Positions 1-7,795 of a stretch of 64,000 nucleotides of DNA are shown piece by piece. This DNA comes from Hymenobacter sp. GOD-10R (lineage in GTDB: Bacteria; Bacteroidota; Bacteroidia; Cytophagales; Hymenobacteraceae). The notes below the pieces were generated by a model. It made no database searches. It saw nothing but the letters and a program-made list of their open reading frames with translations, and was not told the DNA's origin. Numbering within the stretch: position 1 is the stretch's first letter; the number at the start of each line of letters is the position of its first letter. The stretch lies in assembly GCF_035609205.1 (NCBI RefSeq), contig NZ_CP141188.1, positions 71,234 to 135,233 of the forward strand. The letters are read 5' to 3'. The position numbers and the translations under genes were made by a program.

Positions 1-112
1 GGGGTAAACAGTAATAGCCATGTTTAAGAGATTAAGTCTGCAAACAAGGTACTGAAAAAGTATCCAGTACTATTAGCTAACGGTCGTTTATTGGAGGGCA
101 TGACACATCGCC

Positions 113-151
113 AAAACGGCCTGGAAATGCAGGTTTTCCAGGCCGTTTTTT
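113..151. terminator. Stem-loop terminator
   Basis: A near-perfect 15-bp stem (113-127 with 134-148), GC-rich in the middle and flanked by A and T runs, closes on a short loop. The T run at 144-151 makes it a Rho-independent terminator on the + strand, and it could also end minus-strand transcripts from the gene that stops at 299. No gene is visible in 1-112 or 152-298, so whatever it terminates on the + side begins outside the window. Confidence 0.75.
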
Positions 152-298
152 ATTACCGTTTTTTGGAGGGCTAATGAGCCTTCCTCTTTGTCGTAGATAG
201 CCACTCTCATGCCTTTGGAAGTGCTACGATCATGTCACAGGCCACCTACACAAGTGTTCTTGCTAATACGCAGAAGGATCAAGGCACCAGAAATAAGT

Positions 299-2014
299 TT
301 ACTGCGCCTTGTAGTACATAACCATGCTATTCCCTCTTATCCGCAACTGTGTTGCAGTAATAGCTTCAAGGGTGTAGCTGACGCTTCCGGAACCTGAAGC
401 AAGAGGTATGGAAATCAATGTCGTTGTAGGTGATGTTTTTGTGACACAAAATGGCCCAGTTGTAGTACCTATTTGTGCAATGTAGTATGTGCAAGTGGAG
501 GAGACAGAGATTGGGTAGCTTCCGGACGCATCCGTGTTGGCACACGTACCGGTGGAAGAAAATACCAGCTTTGGAGTACCTGCTCCATTAAAGGTGGCTT
601 TAGGGCAGTGGAGATTATTGGATGACAGATCGTCGAAGCCTTCCGCCACCCAGGTCCTAGAACTACCACCGGTTAACAACTGCAAAATTGGATTGGCTAC
701 GTCAATACAGTTGTTGTTGGCTGTGGCGGTGAATGCGGCGGTTGCTGAAGCCGAAGATTTCACTGCAGCGTTTAGTTGCTGCGTGCCAAGTGTACTGCCT
801 AACGTCCAAGTAGTCTTTACTAAGCCGTTGGCATCACTCACTGCGCTACTCGGCGTGGCGCTTCCACTGGTTGCATCTTTGGGCACAAACGTTACGGTGA
901 CGCCTTTCTGGGCGACCCCGTCTTCATCGACAACCTTTAGTTGGACCGGTTGCGGTAGCTGCGCGTAGAGTTGGCCTGTTTGCCCATCCCCCGAGAGTTT
1001 CGTTAACTTATATTCTGGGAAGAAGCGTATGACTCCATAGCTTGACCCGAACCATGTAGTAGTTAGTGTTAGGGGACGGGGGCCCCTGCCAGGGCCTCGG
1101 TTAGCTTTCATCTGTTCGAGGACGCAAGCCTCATCGATGACGCCATTTTTTAAACAGGGCTCTTCAGGGTCAGAATGTAGTCTGTAGGAACAGTCTGAGC
1201 CATTCGATTGAAAGATACCTAATCCCTTGGCATCTCTCAGCACAATGCCAATGTGGTGAGGTGCTTGGTCCGGCCAAAATATGATGTCTCCAGATTCCAA
1301 GTCGCTGATAGACACGTCTACTTTCCGTGCTTCTACATGATAGGAGCTGCTTTGTAACGCTTTGTTCCATACAGCGGGATCAGATTGTCCACTAGCGCCC
1401 TCCGCGTCTAGTTTTAAATTTGCTCCGGCAGCAACTCGGAGGATAAAGCCACTGCAGTCCAAGCCGTACAACGCCTCTGTTCCCCAGGTGCCTTTATACC
1501 CCCTTTTCGTAACATCTGCTTGAGTCTGAATAGTTGTGGGGCGTCCTGGTGTACGCGACGCGTAGGACTTGGCGCCATATACGTACGCTAACCCATTGGG
1601 CTGAGCAGGTTCGTTACTTTGTACGCCTTGCGCTTGCTGATGCAGCTTTCGTGTGGTGATGTTGTTAGCCACCACCTGCATGCGGGCAAGCAACAGGCGT
1701 TTTTGCGATTCATAATTCGTCGGCTCGCTAGCGGTAGCAACTCCTCCCCGCTGCAAAGAGGGATAATCGTTCAAGAAGTTCGGGTCGTAGGCACGTAGCG
1801 TGTCTAACAACTTGCTCCCATCAGGCAATTCTAATTCGGATAATTTATAGGTTTTCTCCGCCTGAGCATCCAAGAGTTCCACCAGCTTCTCGCTGGGTCG
1901 CTCTGGGTCATCCGGCGTAGACGGGTTAGGATCTTTGCTGGCACAAGCTTGTAGCACTAGAAGGGCACCGAAGAGCAGCATTGGTACCCATCGAGAATTA
2001 ATAAAAAAAGTCAT
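299..2014 (-). CDS. NlpC/P60-type lipoprotein with bacterial Ig-like (Big_1) domain
   Basis: Secreted cell-wall hydrolase-like lipoprotein of 571 aa. I chose the internal Met at 2014 because it opens a lipoprotein signal ending in LQACAS; the upstream 33 codons are not signal-like. The middle part has NlpC/P60 marks: the catalytic Cys in GLDCSGFI and the His in HHIGIVL, with GDIIFW between them, so cleavage of a peptidoglycan peptide or another amide bond is expected. A Big_1-like Ig domain follows (QPVQLKVVDEDG to about AAFTATA), and the last 100 residues form a Cys-containing beta-rich domain I do not recognise. It is divergent from the BLUF gene. The NlpC/P60 call is good; the substrate is unknown. 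Confidence 0.82.
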   Translation of the reverse strand: MTFFINSRWVPMLLFGALLVLQACASKDPNPSTPDDPERPSEKLVELLDAQAEKTYKLSELELPDGSKLLDTLRAYDPNFLNDYPSLQRGGVATASEPTNYESQKRLLLARMQVVANNITTRKLHQQAQGVQSNEPAQPNGLAYVYGAKSYASRTPGRPTTIQTQADVTKRGYKGTWGTEALYGLDCSGFILRVAAGANLKLDAEGASGQSDPAVWNKALQSSSYHVEARKVDVSISDLESGDIIFWPDQAPHHIGIVLRDAKGLGIFQSNGSDCSYRLHSDPEEPCLKNGVIDEACVLEQMKANRGPGRGPRPLTLTTTWFGSSYGVIRFFPEYKLTKLSGDGQTGQLYAQLPQPVQLKVVDEDGVAQKGVTVTFVPKDATSGSATPSSAVSDANGLVKTTWTLGSTLGTQQLNAAVKSSASATAAFTATANNNCIDVANPILQLLTGGSSRTWVAEGFDDLSSNNLHCPKATFNGAGTPKLVFSSTGTCANTDASGSYPISVSSTCTYYIAQIGTTTGPFCVTKTSPTTTLISIPLASGSGSVSYTLEAITATQLRIRGNSMVMYYKAQ

Positions 2015-2432
2015 AATTGGTGAAGAATGACTACTGTGAGGTTCAAACGTATTATATTTTAATCCTGATTTGACGTAAAAATATACAATTTTTATCCTGC
2101 CGTAGCTAAGCAAGGCGCACTTTTCATAGGCACCTTTGGGGTGCTGTAGTTGTGCTATTGAATCTACTCAAAGTAAGTTCTGCTGCTTGGCCCTAAACCA
2201 ACGGTTTTTGGGCAGTTTCTAAGGCTGCGAATACACGCTAGAAACGCCGTTTTTCAGGACTGATTTTGGTACCCTTTTTTGCGCACCATCAGAAGATCTT
2301 GTTGTATAGGTTGTGCACGCCATAGAAAAGTGTGGTACCCTGCGACTACTTTACGTAGTTATCTGGTGGCAAATCCGTAGTTATACTTCTGGAGTCCGTA
2401 GTAGCCGCTTTTTTCCGGCCGTACAACCAGGG

Positions 2433-3014
2433 ATGGAAGATCTCTCGACAGAAGCGGCGCGACGCCGGGCCATTGCCTGGGCCACGGCCTTGGCAGCTAA
2501 TACTCCCCTGGAACCACAAGCCTACGAACGAGCGCTACTAGATGAGTATGCCGTGGGGACCCTTTCCCTGGAACAGGTGCTGCGCCTACTTGATGGACGA
2601 ATCAAGCACGTGCTCTATCGCAGCCGTGCAACACAGGCCTTCGAGGAAGAGCAGATTAGCGAACTGCTCGAGGAATCACGTGCCTGGAATGAAAGGCACG
2701 GCATCACGGGGCTGCTGTGCTACAGTGATCGCCAGTTTGTGCAGTTGCTAGAAGGCAATTCTGACCCCGTGGACTTGCTCTATAGCCGCATTCAGCGCGA
2801 CACCCGCCACCGACAAGTAACGACCCTAAGTACCGCGCACGGGGCACAGCGCTTTTTTGCCGATTGGCAAATGGGCTTCGTGACCGTGGACGAAGGGGAG
2901 TTTCACTGGGTACTAACCAGTTTGGATCACCCGAGCTATAATGCCTCTCTCATCGAGCAGTACGTGCGGGATCCACATTTGCGCACCCTGCTAGAAGCTT
3001 TCAGTAAGGCGTAA
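2433..3014 (+). CDS. BLUF-domain blue-light sensor protein
   Basis: About 193 aa. The C-terminal 100 residues are a BLUF domain, which binds FAD and senses blue light: HVLYRSRA carries the conserved Tyr, RAWNERHGITG the Asn, FVQLLEG the Gln, and FADWQMGF the Trp/Met region, so all key flavin-pocket residues are present. No GGDEF, EAL or HTH output is attached. The first ~55 residues are a helical segment rich in Ala, Arg and Glu that resembles VbhA-type antitoxin helices. The start at 2433 is the Met just before this segment; the longer frame from 2313 adds hydrophobic sequence unlikely to be translated. It is monocistronic, with a strong terminator 27 bp downstream. Confidence 0.87.
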   Translation: MEDLSTEAARRRAIAWATALAANTPLEPQAYERALLDEYAVGTLSLEQVLRLLDGRIKHVLYRSRATQAFEEEQISELLEESRAWNERHGITGLLCYSDRQFVQLLEGNSDPVDLLYSRIQRDTRHRQVTTLSTAHGAQRFFADWQMGFVTVDEGEFHWVLTSLDHPSYNASLIEQYVRDPHLRTLLEAFSKA

Positions 3015-3040
3015 TCCTACTACGTTCACATTACTTGGGC

Positions 3041-3080
3041 AAAAACGGCCCCGAAAAACCGCGTTTTCGGGGCCGTTAAG
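3041..3080 (+). terminator. Terminator after the BLUF gene
   Basis: A perfect 14-bp stem (3044-3057 with 3064-3077) rich in C and G closes on a 6-nt loop. It sits 27 bp after the BLUF stop codon. There is no long T run on the + side; the A run at 3041-3045 would give a T run to a transcript coming from the minus strand, so it may work in both directions between the convergent BLUF and Hxs units. Confidence 0.75.
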
Positions 3081-3185
3081 TCGGGTACTAAATGTGTTCA
3101 GAAAAGAACCCTTTATAGAATAGGAGCAGCGTCGATCTCGATGTATTCTAAATAAAGATAGCCTCCTGTTGAGGAATTTCTTTAC

Positions 3186-3356
3186 TCAACATCCACAGCC
3201 TTTGCCTGTAGTCCAAGTGCAGCCGTGAGTAGAACAATCGGATTTATTATACTTACTACAACCGCATTTACTTCCTTTTGAGGTAGAAGGGCTAGGGGAA
3301 TCGCCGCTACATCCTGCCACGGCAGCCAAAGAGAGAATTAGTAGAAGTTTTCGCAT
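3186..3356 (-). CDS. Small Cys-rich lipoprotein beside the Hxs genes
   Basis: A 56-codon gene read directly from the sequence. The protein starts MRKLLLILSLAAVAGC, a clear lipoprotein signal with Cys16 as lipid site. The mature part is only about 40 residues: a Ser/Pro linker and then six Cys in KCGC, SDC, HGC and KGCGC at the very C-terminus, with an HGCTWTTGKGCGC tail. The pattern suggests metal binding or disulfides. Its ATG lies 4 bp after the hxsC stop codon, on the same strand, so it is probably the last gene of the Hxs operon and could be a second substrate or accessory factor. I know no named family for it; function is not assignable. Confidence 0.72.
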   Translation of the reverse strand: MRKLLLILSLAAVAGCSGDSPSPSTSKGSKCGCSKYNKSDCSTHGCTWTTGKGCGC

Positions 3357-3360
3357 ATGG

Positions 3361-4527
3361 TTATTCGTTTGTCATAACGAAGAGCTGCTCTGGCGAAATA
3401 GCACGAATGTGCGCGCTATGCAGGCTGGCACACGAAGCAAAAAAGCCCCCGCACTGCTCCTGCACCCCGCAACCATCACACGCGGGCAGATAGATATTCT
3501 TCCAGTCCGAGATCGAGCGGCGAGCAAAGCCCCACAGCGACTCGGGTAGCAAGCAGAGCTGGTGGTTGTAGATGGAGACGTGCAGGCGATGCAAGGCTAA
3601 GAACTCTACCGCTTCCTGCAGTTGGGTCATGTATTCCACCGGATCCATCCACAGCTTATCCCTGTTGTGGGGCGTGTAGCCTGTGTTCTCCAGGCCCATG
3701 AAGGTGACGTGCTCGACAAAGGGCAAGTTGCGGTAGATGAACTTGGCTAGCTTGACCAACCGAGGCACGGTCAAGCGGTGTACCACCACGCGAATTTCTA
3801 CCCGTTGCCCGACGGCTGCCAAGTGATGCAAGCCCCGCACGGTTTGGTCAAATGCCCCCGGCGCTTGCACGATGTAGTCGTGCAAGTGGTAATGATCCGC
3901 GTAGAGCGGAATACCCAGCATAAGCTGCGGCAACTCCAAGGCGCCTAAGCGCTCGGCGAAACCCTTCCAGGCAAACGTGCGTCCATTGGTCAGGCAATGC
4001 AACTCCGTGGTAGGCAAGTGCTGCTTGCACAGGCCGAGCAGCTCAAAGAAGGCGTCTCCCAGCAAAGTAGGCTCCCCGCCCGTGATGCCTAGCTCCGCGC
4101 AATCCGCGGGAATCAGCGGAATCACTTGCCGGTACAGCTGCATCAGATAGCCCGTGTCATCCCGGTCTTTCGGCGGCTGTGAGCACATCAGGCAGTTACT
4201 ATTACAGCGCTCCGTGGCCAGCAGAAAGTTCTGCCGGGACTGTACCCGGTACTGGCGTACGATCTGCCCATTCGGATCCAAGGAGACCACATCGCCTTCA
4301 TCGAGATCGGCGAGCGCTAGCAGGTTGTACACACAGGGGGTCTGTAGTTCCGCCGGCACCTGCAGAGCTGAGGTGAGCACCGCCCCAAAGCCTGCGGCAT
4401 GTGCAGGATCAACGCGCGCGGCATCGACCACCAGAAAACGGTTATGACCACCTTGCGCCGGATCATAGGTAATAGTGCCCACCAAAGAGATTGTAATCTG
4501 GTGTGCGTTTCCTCGAATACGTAACAT
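3361..4527 (-). CDS. hxsC: His-Xaa-Ser system radical SAM maturase HxsC
   Basis: 388 aa radical SAM enzyme. The CxxxCxxC cluster motif is Cys108, Cys112, Cys115 (ERCNSNCLMC), followed by the SAM-binding GITGGEPT at 147-154. The N-terminal 100 residues are a beta-rich leader typical of HxsC, and the C-terminus has more Cys (PACDGCGVQEQCGG and ASC) that could ligate an auxiliary Fe-S cluster. In the Hxs family HxsC acts with HxsB, presumably to modify the His-Xaa-Ser repeat protein HxsA; the chemistry is not established. It begins 7 bp after hxsB and is followed after 4 bp by the Cys-rich lipoprotein gene. Family assignment rests on motif and gene order together. Confidence 0.92.
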   Translation of the reverse strand: MLRIRGNAHQITISLVGTITYDPAQGGHNRFLVVDAARVDPAHAAGFGAVLTSALQVPAELQTPCVYNLLALADLDEGDVVSLDPNGQIVRQYRVQSRQNFLLATERCNSNCLMCSQPPKDRDDTGYLMQLYRQVIPLIPADCAELGITGGEPTLLGDAFFELLGLCKQHLPTTELHCLTNGRTFAWKGFAERLGALELPQLMLGIPLYADHYHLHDYIVQAPGAFDQTVRGLHHLAAVGQRVEIRVVVHRLTVPRLVKLAKFIYRNLPFVEHVTFMGLENTGYTPHNRDKLWMDPVEYMTQLQEAVEFLALHRLHVSIYNHQLCLLPESLWGFARRSISDWKNIYLPACDGCGVQEQCGGFFASCASLHSAHIRAISPEQLFVMTNE

Positions 4528-4534
4528 GCCTAGC

Positions 4535-6025
4535 TTAGCTAAAATCCGCTACCCAGCGGCGGAAAATGTCCTCAATGCGCGGATCCGTATCCATCAGTTC
4601 AAAGAGGTAGCGGATAATTTCCATGTTCTTCTGGCAGAACACACTCGTAGGCCGGTGCCCGTACATATCGCCTTGCGTGGCATGGTGTAGCACCGGATCG
4701 GCGCCACAGTAAGGCTGAAAGGCGCATTCGGAGCAGCCCGCCAATCCTTCGTTGGACCACACGCCAGCAATCTCCTGGGCTTTGGCGCCGTAGAAGAGTT
4801 CCTGGTAGGTGTGCGTATCCAGGTGGCCGAGGCGGAATGTGTCGTCCTGCATTTCGGCCAACATGCGCGCCTCATCGGAGGCATACACGGCCCCATCGTA
4901 GTTGAACACGACCACGCTGTTCACCAGACCCGCCGGGGATTGCAAGTCCACGTATCCTACTGAGAAGGGCGTCAGAATCTTGCGCAGGATGATAGTGGCG
5001 TAGTCCTCGCGGAAGTAGTGGCCCCGGAAGTTATAATCCAGAATGTGCGCCAGGGCCGTTTTGTAGAAGGTTAAAAAGGTGTCGGTGGCGTACTTATTCT
5101 TCTTGTCGCTGCGTAAGGCAAAGCCGTAGGGCGAGATGGGCCGCAGAAAAATGCTTTTGAAGCCGCGGGCGTAGTACTCGTCGACAATGGCCAGCGGGTG
5201 CTGCAGTGAGAGGGTGGAAGTGGTCATCAGCGCCGAGACGCGATCCTCGCCCACCCACTGGCGAGCCCGCTCGATGCCTTGCACCGTCAGCTCGTAGCTG
5301 TTGCGCTTAGGCCGGTGCCGGTTGGCGTTGTGCAGGAACTCGGGACCATCCAGCGAAGTGGAGATCAGGATCTGGTGCTGCTGGCAGTACTGTAGGATCT
5401 CGTCCGTGACTACCGCCAGGTTCGTGCAGATCACAAAGGTGATGTACTTGCCCGCTTGCTGGGCTAGCCGTTCAGCGCGCTCCACGCCGTACTGGATCAA
5501 CTCGAAGGCGAGTAGCGCCTCTCCCCCTTGGAACTCCATGGTGACGTATGGGTTCGGCGACTGCAACATCAAGTCAATCCCCTGCTCCAAGTGGTGCCGG
5601 GCCATGTTGAACGCGTCTTGATTCGCCGTCACGCGCGAGACCTGGCAGTAGTGGCAGGTGTGCTCGCAGCGCAAGGTCACCACGAAGATGTGCAGCGCGG
5701 TGAAGTGATCCAGAAAAGCCTTCTTGGTGCGATAACGGGTGGCTAGCACATCCAGCAGCGGCAGTTCGGGGGCATCGGCGATGAAGAAGCCCGCCAGCAG
5801 GTCCGCGTACAATTCTTCCTCTTGCTCGCGGTCCAATTGCCGGGTGACTAAACGGGCTACCGTACCCCGTGGCACGATCAGGTAATCTCCTACTTCGCTG
5901 ACGAGTACTTCCCGCTGGGGGCTGAGCACGTGAAAGCGGAAGGGCAGTAGGTGGTACTCCTCTCCTTGAGTATATGTGTCTGCCGTCTGGAACTTGCGGG
6001 TTTTACGGGTAACGGTTGTTATCAT
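4535..6025 (-). CDS. hxsB: His-Xaa-Ser system radical SAM maturase HxsB
   Basis: 496 aa radical SAM/SPASM peptide maturase. Cys120, Cys124 and Cys127 form the CxxxCxxC motif in LRCEHTCHYC; EFQGGEALL at 164-172 is the SAM-contact glycine motif. A SPASM auxiliary-cluster domain is visible at the C-terminus with Cys431, Cys434, Cys440 and Cys464. The N-terminal 110 residues fit a leader/substrate-recognition region. This layout is shared with anaerobic sulfatase-maturase-like enzymes that modify peptides. Its ATG overlaps the hxsD stop (ATGA at 6022-6025), implying translational coupling. Together with HxsC it is the presumed modifier of HxsA. Confidence 0.93.
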   Translation of the reverse strand: MITTVTRKTRKFQTADTYTQGEEYHLLPFRFHVLSPQREVLVSEVGDYLIVPRGTVARLVTRQLDREQEEELYADLLAGFFIADAPELPLLDVLATRYRTKKAFLDHFTALHIFVVTLRCEHTCHYCQVSRVTANQDAFNMARHHLEQGIDLMLQSPNPYVTMEFQGGEALLAFELIQYGVERAERLAQQAGKYITFVICTNLAVVTDEILQYCQQHQILISTSLDGPEFLHNANRHRPKRNSYELTVQGIERARQWVGEDRVSALMTTSTLSLQHPLAIVDEYYARGFKSIFLRPISPYGFALRSDKKNKYATDTFLTFYKTALAHILDYNFRGHYFREDYATIILRKILTPFSVGYVDLQSPAGLVNSVVVFNYDGAVYASDEARMLAEMQDDTFRLGHLDTHTYQELFYGAKAQEIAGVWSNEGLAGCSECAFQPYCGADPVLHHATQGDMYGHRPTSVFCQKNMEIIRYLFELMDTDPRIEDIFRRWVADFS

Positions 6026-6414
6026 ATGGCTTCGCCCTGCGGTGCTTCAGACGTCAGCAGAAAGCCGACTGGGTCGGAAATGTCGGTGAGTAGGGGCTGC
6101 TCAGTGTCGAAGTGAGCGAATGCCTTTGCAATGAGTAGCTCCCGCACCGGACGGGTTTCCTCCGCAATAAATTCACGCAGTTTGAAGTCAATTAAATCAT
6201 TGTGCACTTGGTCCACGAGGGTAGTAGGGGAAACGGGAAAGGAAGTACCTTCTTTGGGCCGCAATTGCACGCGTGTCTGCGTAGTCGATATAGGTTCCAG
6301 CAGGACTTGGTAGTCGCGCGTGTACCAGTAAAAGCATTTGTGCAGAGTGGCTTGGCTATACTGAGCCGCATCCAGTACAAACGCTAGGGTTTGTTCGGTA
6401 AGTATTACCTGCAT
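6022..6414 (-). CDS. hxsD: His-Xaa-Ser system protein HxsD
   Basis: 130 aa cytosolic protein with no signal or membrane segment. It is assigned to HxsD by size, by position between hxsA and hxsB, and by typical features: a beta-rich N-terminal half with aromatic residues (KCFYWYTRDYQVLLEP) and a helical half (DQVHNDLIDFKLREFI) resembling a small chaperone or peptide-recognition protein. In other Hxs loci HxsD is a constant partner of unknown role; binding or presenting the HxsA precursor to the radical SAM enzymes is a reasonable guess. It starts 2 bp after hxsA and overlaps hxsB by 4 bp. Confidence 0.87.
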   Translation of the reverse strand: MQVILTEQTLAFVLDAAQYSQATLHKCFYWYTRDYQVLLEPISTTQTRVQLRPKEGTSFPVSPTTLVDQVHNDLIDFKLREFIAEETRPVRELLIAKAFAHFDTEQPLLTDISDPVGFLLTSEAPQGEAI

Positions 6415-6416
6415 AC

Positions 6417-7178
6417 TTAGGGGAGTTGAAGCAGAGTAAGGGTTTGTGGGCCTGCCACGCCATCAGCAGTCAAACCTTGTTCCTTTTGAAAGGCCTTCAC
6501 TGCTGCATTCGTCGTCAAACCAAAGTTGCCATCGGCTGTAAGCTGATAACCAAGCGCCATTAGAAGCTTCTGCATCGCTTGCACATCCGTACCGCGATCG
6601 CCAAGTTTCAGTACGCGGGCGCCTAGATCGTAAACGGGCAGCAATACTTCCCCATTTTCGGAGTAATAAGTTGGAGTAGTATACGAGGGGACTCTAGTAG
6701 ACCTCGCCCGAGAACCACTCGCTTTCTTCGTCTTCATCTTAATCTTAAAGGAAGAAGTAGCAGGTGTATAGGATCGGACAGAAGGGGTGGAATAGGAACT
6801 AGAGCTACTGGAAGGTGTCGTATAGCTAGCCGAGGAATAGTGGGAACTGTGCGAGCTATGCGAGCTGTGCCCACTGCTAGAAGAAGAGTAATGCGAGCTA
6901 TGGGAACTGTGAGACCGGTGCGAACTATGGGAGGTATGCATCATAGCTTTGCTAGCCAGCGGATTGGCAGCATTTAGCTTAAGCACGAGTTGCGGCTTAC
7001 GCTTGAGCGTGCGCAACCGGGCCACAAAGTCTTCATCAAGTTTGAGCGAGGCCCCGCTTTCAAAAGGACTTGCTTCCGCCTTACCAGTAAAGGCGAACAA
7101 ACTAGTGTAGAATAATAACAGGGCTTTGGTAAAGAGCGCCTGCATGCCTAATTCGGGGGCATCAAGGTCGTCTGACAT
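6417..7178 (-). CDS. hxsA: His-Xaa-Ser repeat protein HxsA
   Basis: 253 aa, the presumed substrate of the Hxs system. Residues 17-36 are hydrophobic (signal or membrane anchor). Residues 81-116 hold ten His-Xaa-Ser triplets (HTS, HSS, HRS, HSS, HSS, HYS, a Ser/Gly spacer, HSS, HSS, HSS, HYS), then a Ser/Thr/Tyr-rich tract and a basic patch (SFKIKMKTKK). Residues about 187-250 form a peptidoglycan-binding domain of the PG_binding_1 type (LGDRGTDVQAMQKLL, DGNFGLTTNAAVKAFQ). A modified His/Ser segment displayed at the cell wall is the likely product. It is the first gene of the operon; an alternative start is Met12. Confidence 0.93.
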   Translation of the reverse strand: MSDDLDAPELGMQALFTKALLLFYTSLFAFTGKAEASPFESGASLKLDEDFVARLRTLKRKPQLVLKLNAANPLASKAMMHTSHSSHRSHSSHSSHYSSSSSGHSSHSSHSSHYSSASYTTPSSSSSSYSTPSVRSYTPATSSFKIKMKTKKASGSRARSTRVPSYTTPTYYSENGEVLLPVYDLGARVLKLGDRGTDVQAMQKLLMALGYQLTADGNFGLTTNAAVKAFQKEQGLTADGVAGPQTLTLLQLP

Positions 7179-7795
7179 ACAGCTATAGAAAAGTAAATAG
7201 TAAGAAGTGGAGAAAAACGAAAATCACATCAGTAGATTACAATAAAGACGCAGAAGCAATGCAGGAAACGGATAGTGACTTCCTTCACAGCATACCAGTA
7301 CTGGTGAAATGCGCCTTGTACCTCGGTGTAGCTAGTGTCTAGGAAAGGAGCCAATGTTTGGCCACCAGGCAGGAGCAGTAGTCGCTGCATCCCGCAGCGG
7401 TCCTTGTTGGTGCTTTATCAGAGTACTGAACTACCTACTAAACAGGCAGCCGCTGATAAGCTAAGTGTGCATGCGCATCATAGCGCCAATAGATACGCTC
7501 CTCTTGCCGTTGTGCAAGGTAGGATACGTCGTTAGCCAATAGCTCGAGAGGAATCGGGTGGAAAGCATAAGAAGGACTGTATAAGAATAGCGATTGATAG
7601 CATCCTGCACCCCAATGAATAGATTTACATGATGGTAGTCAGCATACCAATATAGAAAATTTTAGAATAAATAGTAATAGTCGCTGAAGTAGTAACTATT
7701 ACGGAGCCCTATCTAGCCATACTATCTGCTTGTTGCTTTTACTTGGATCAACGCCTTAATAAGTCTTAACAGGTTTGAGCTTGCTCACCTGTAGG
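7179..7795. other. Intergenic region without a recognised gene
   Basis: 617 bp upstream of the Hxs operon and downstream of the 7796-8779 gene. It must contain the hxsA promoter. A 66-codon frame at 7335-7535 has no signal, domain or coding look and I do not call it. The stretch 7590-7700 is AT-rich. No terminator with a clear T run was found after 7796. Confidence 0.5.

Noticed and set aside
6840..6930. Low-complexity DNA repeats
   Set aside because: They encode the His-Xaa-Ser triplets of HxsA and are not a separate repeat element.
7335..7535. 66-codon + strand frame upstream of the Hxs operon
   Set aside because: No signal, domain or coding look, and it lies in the probable promoter region.
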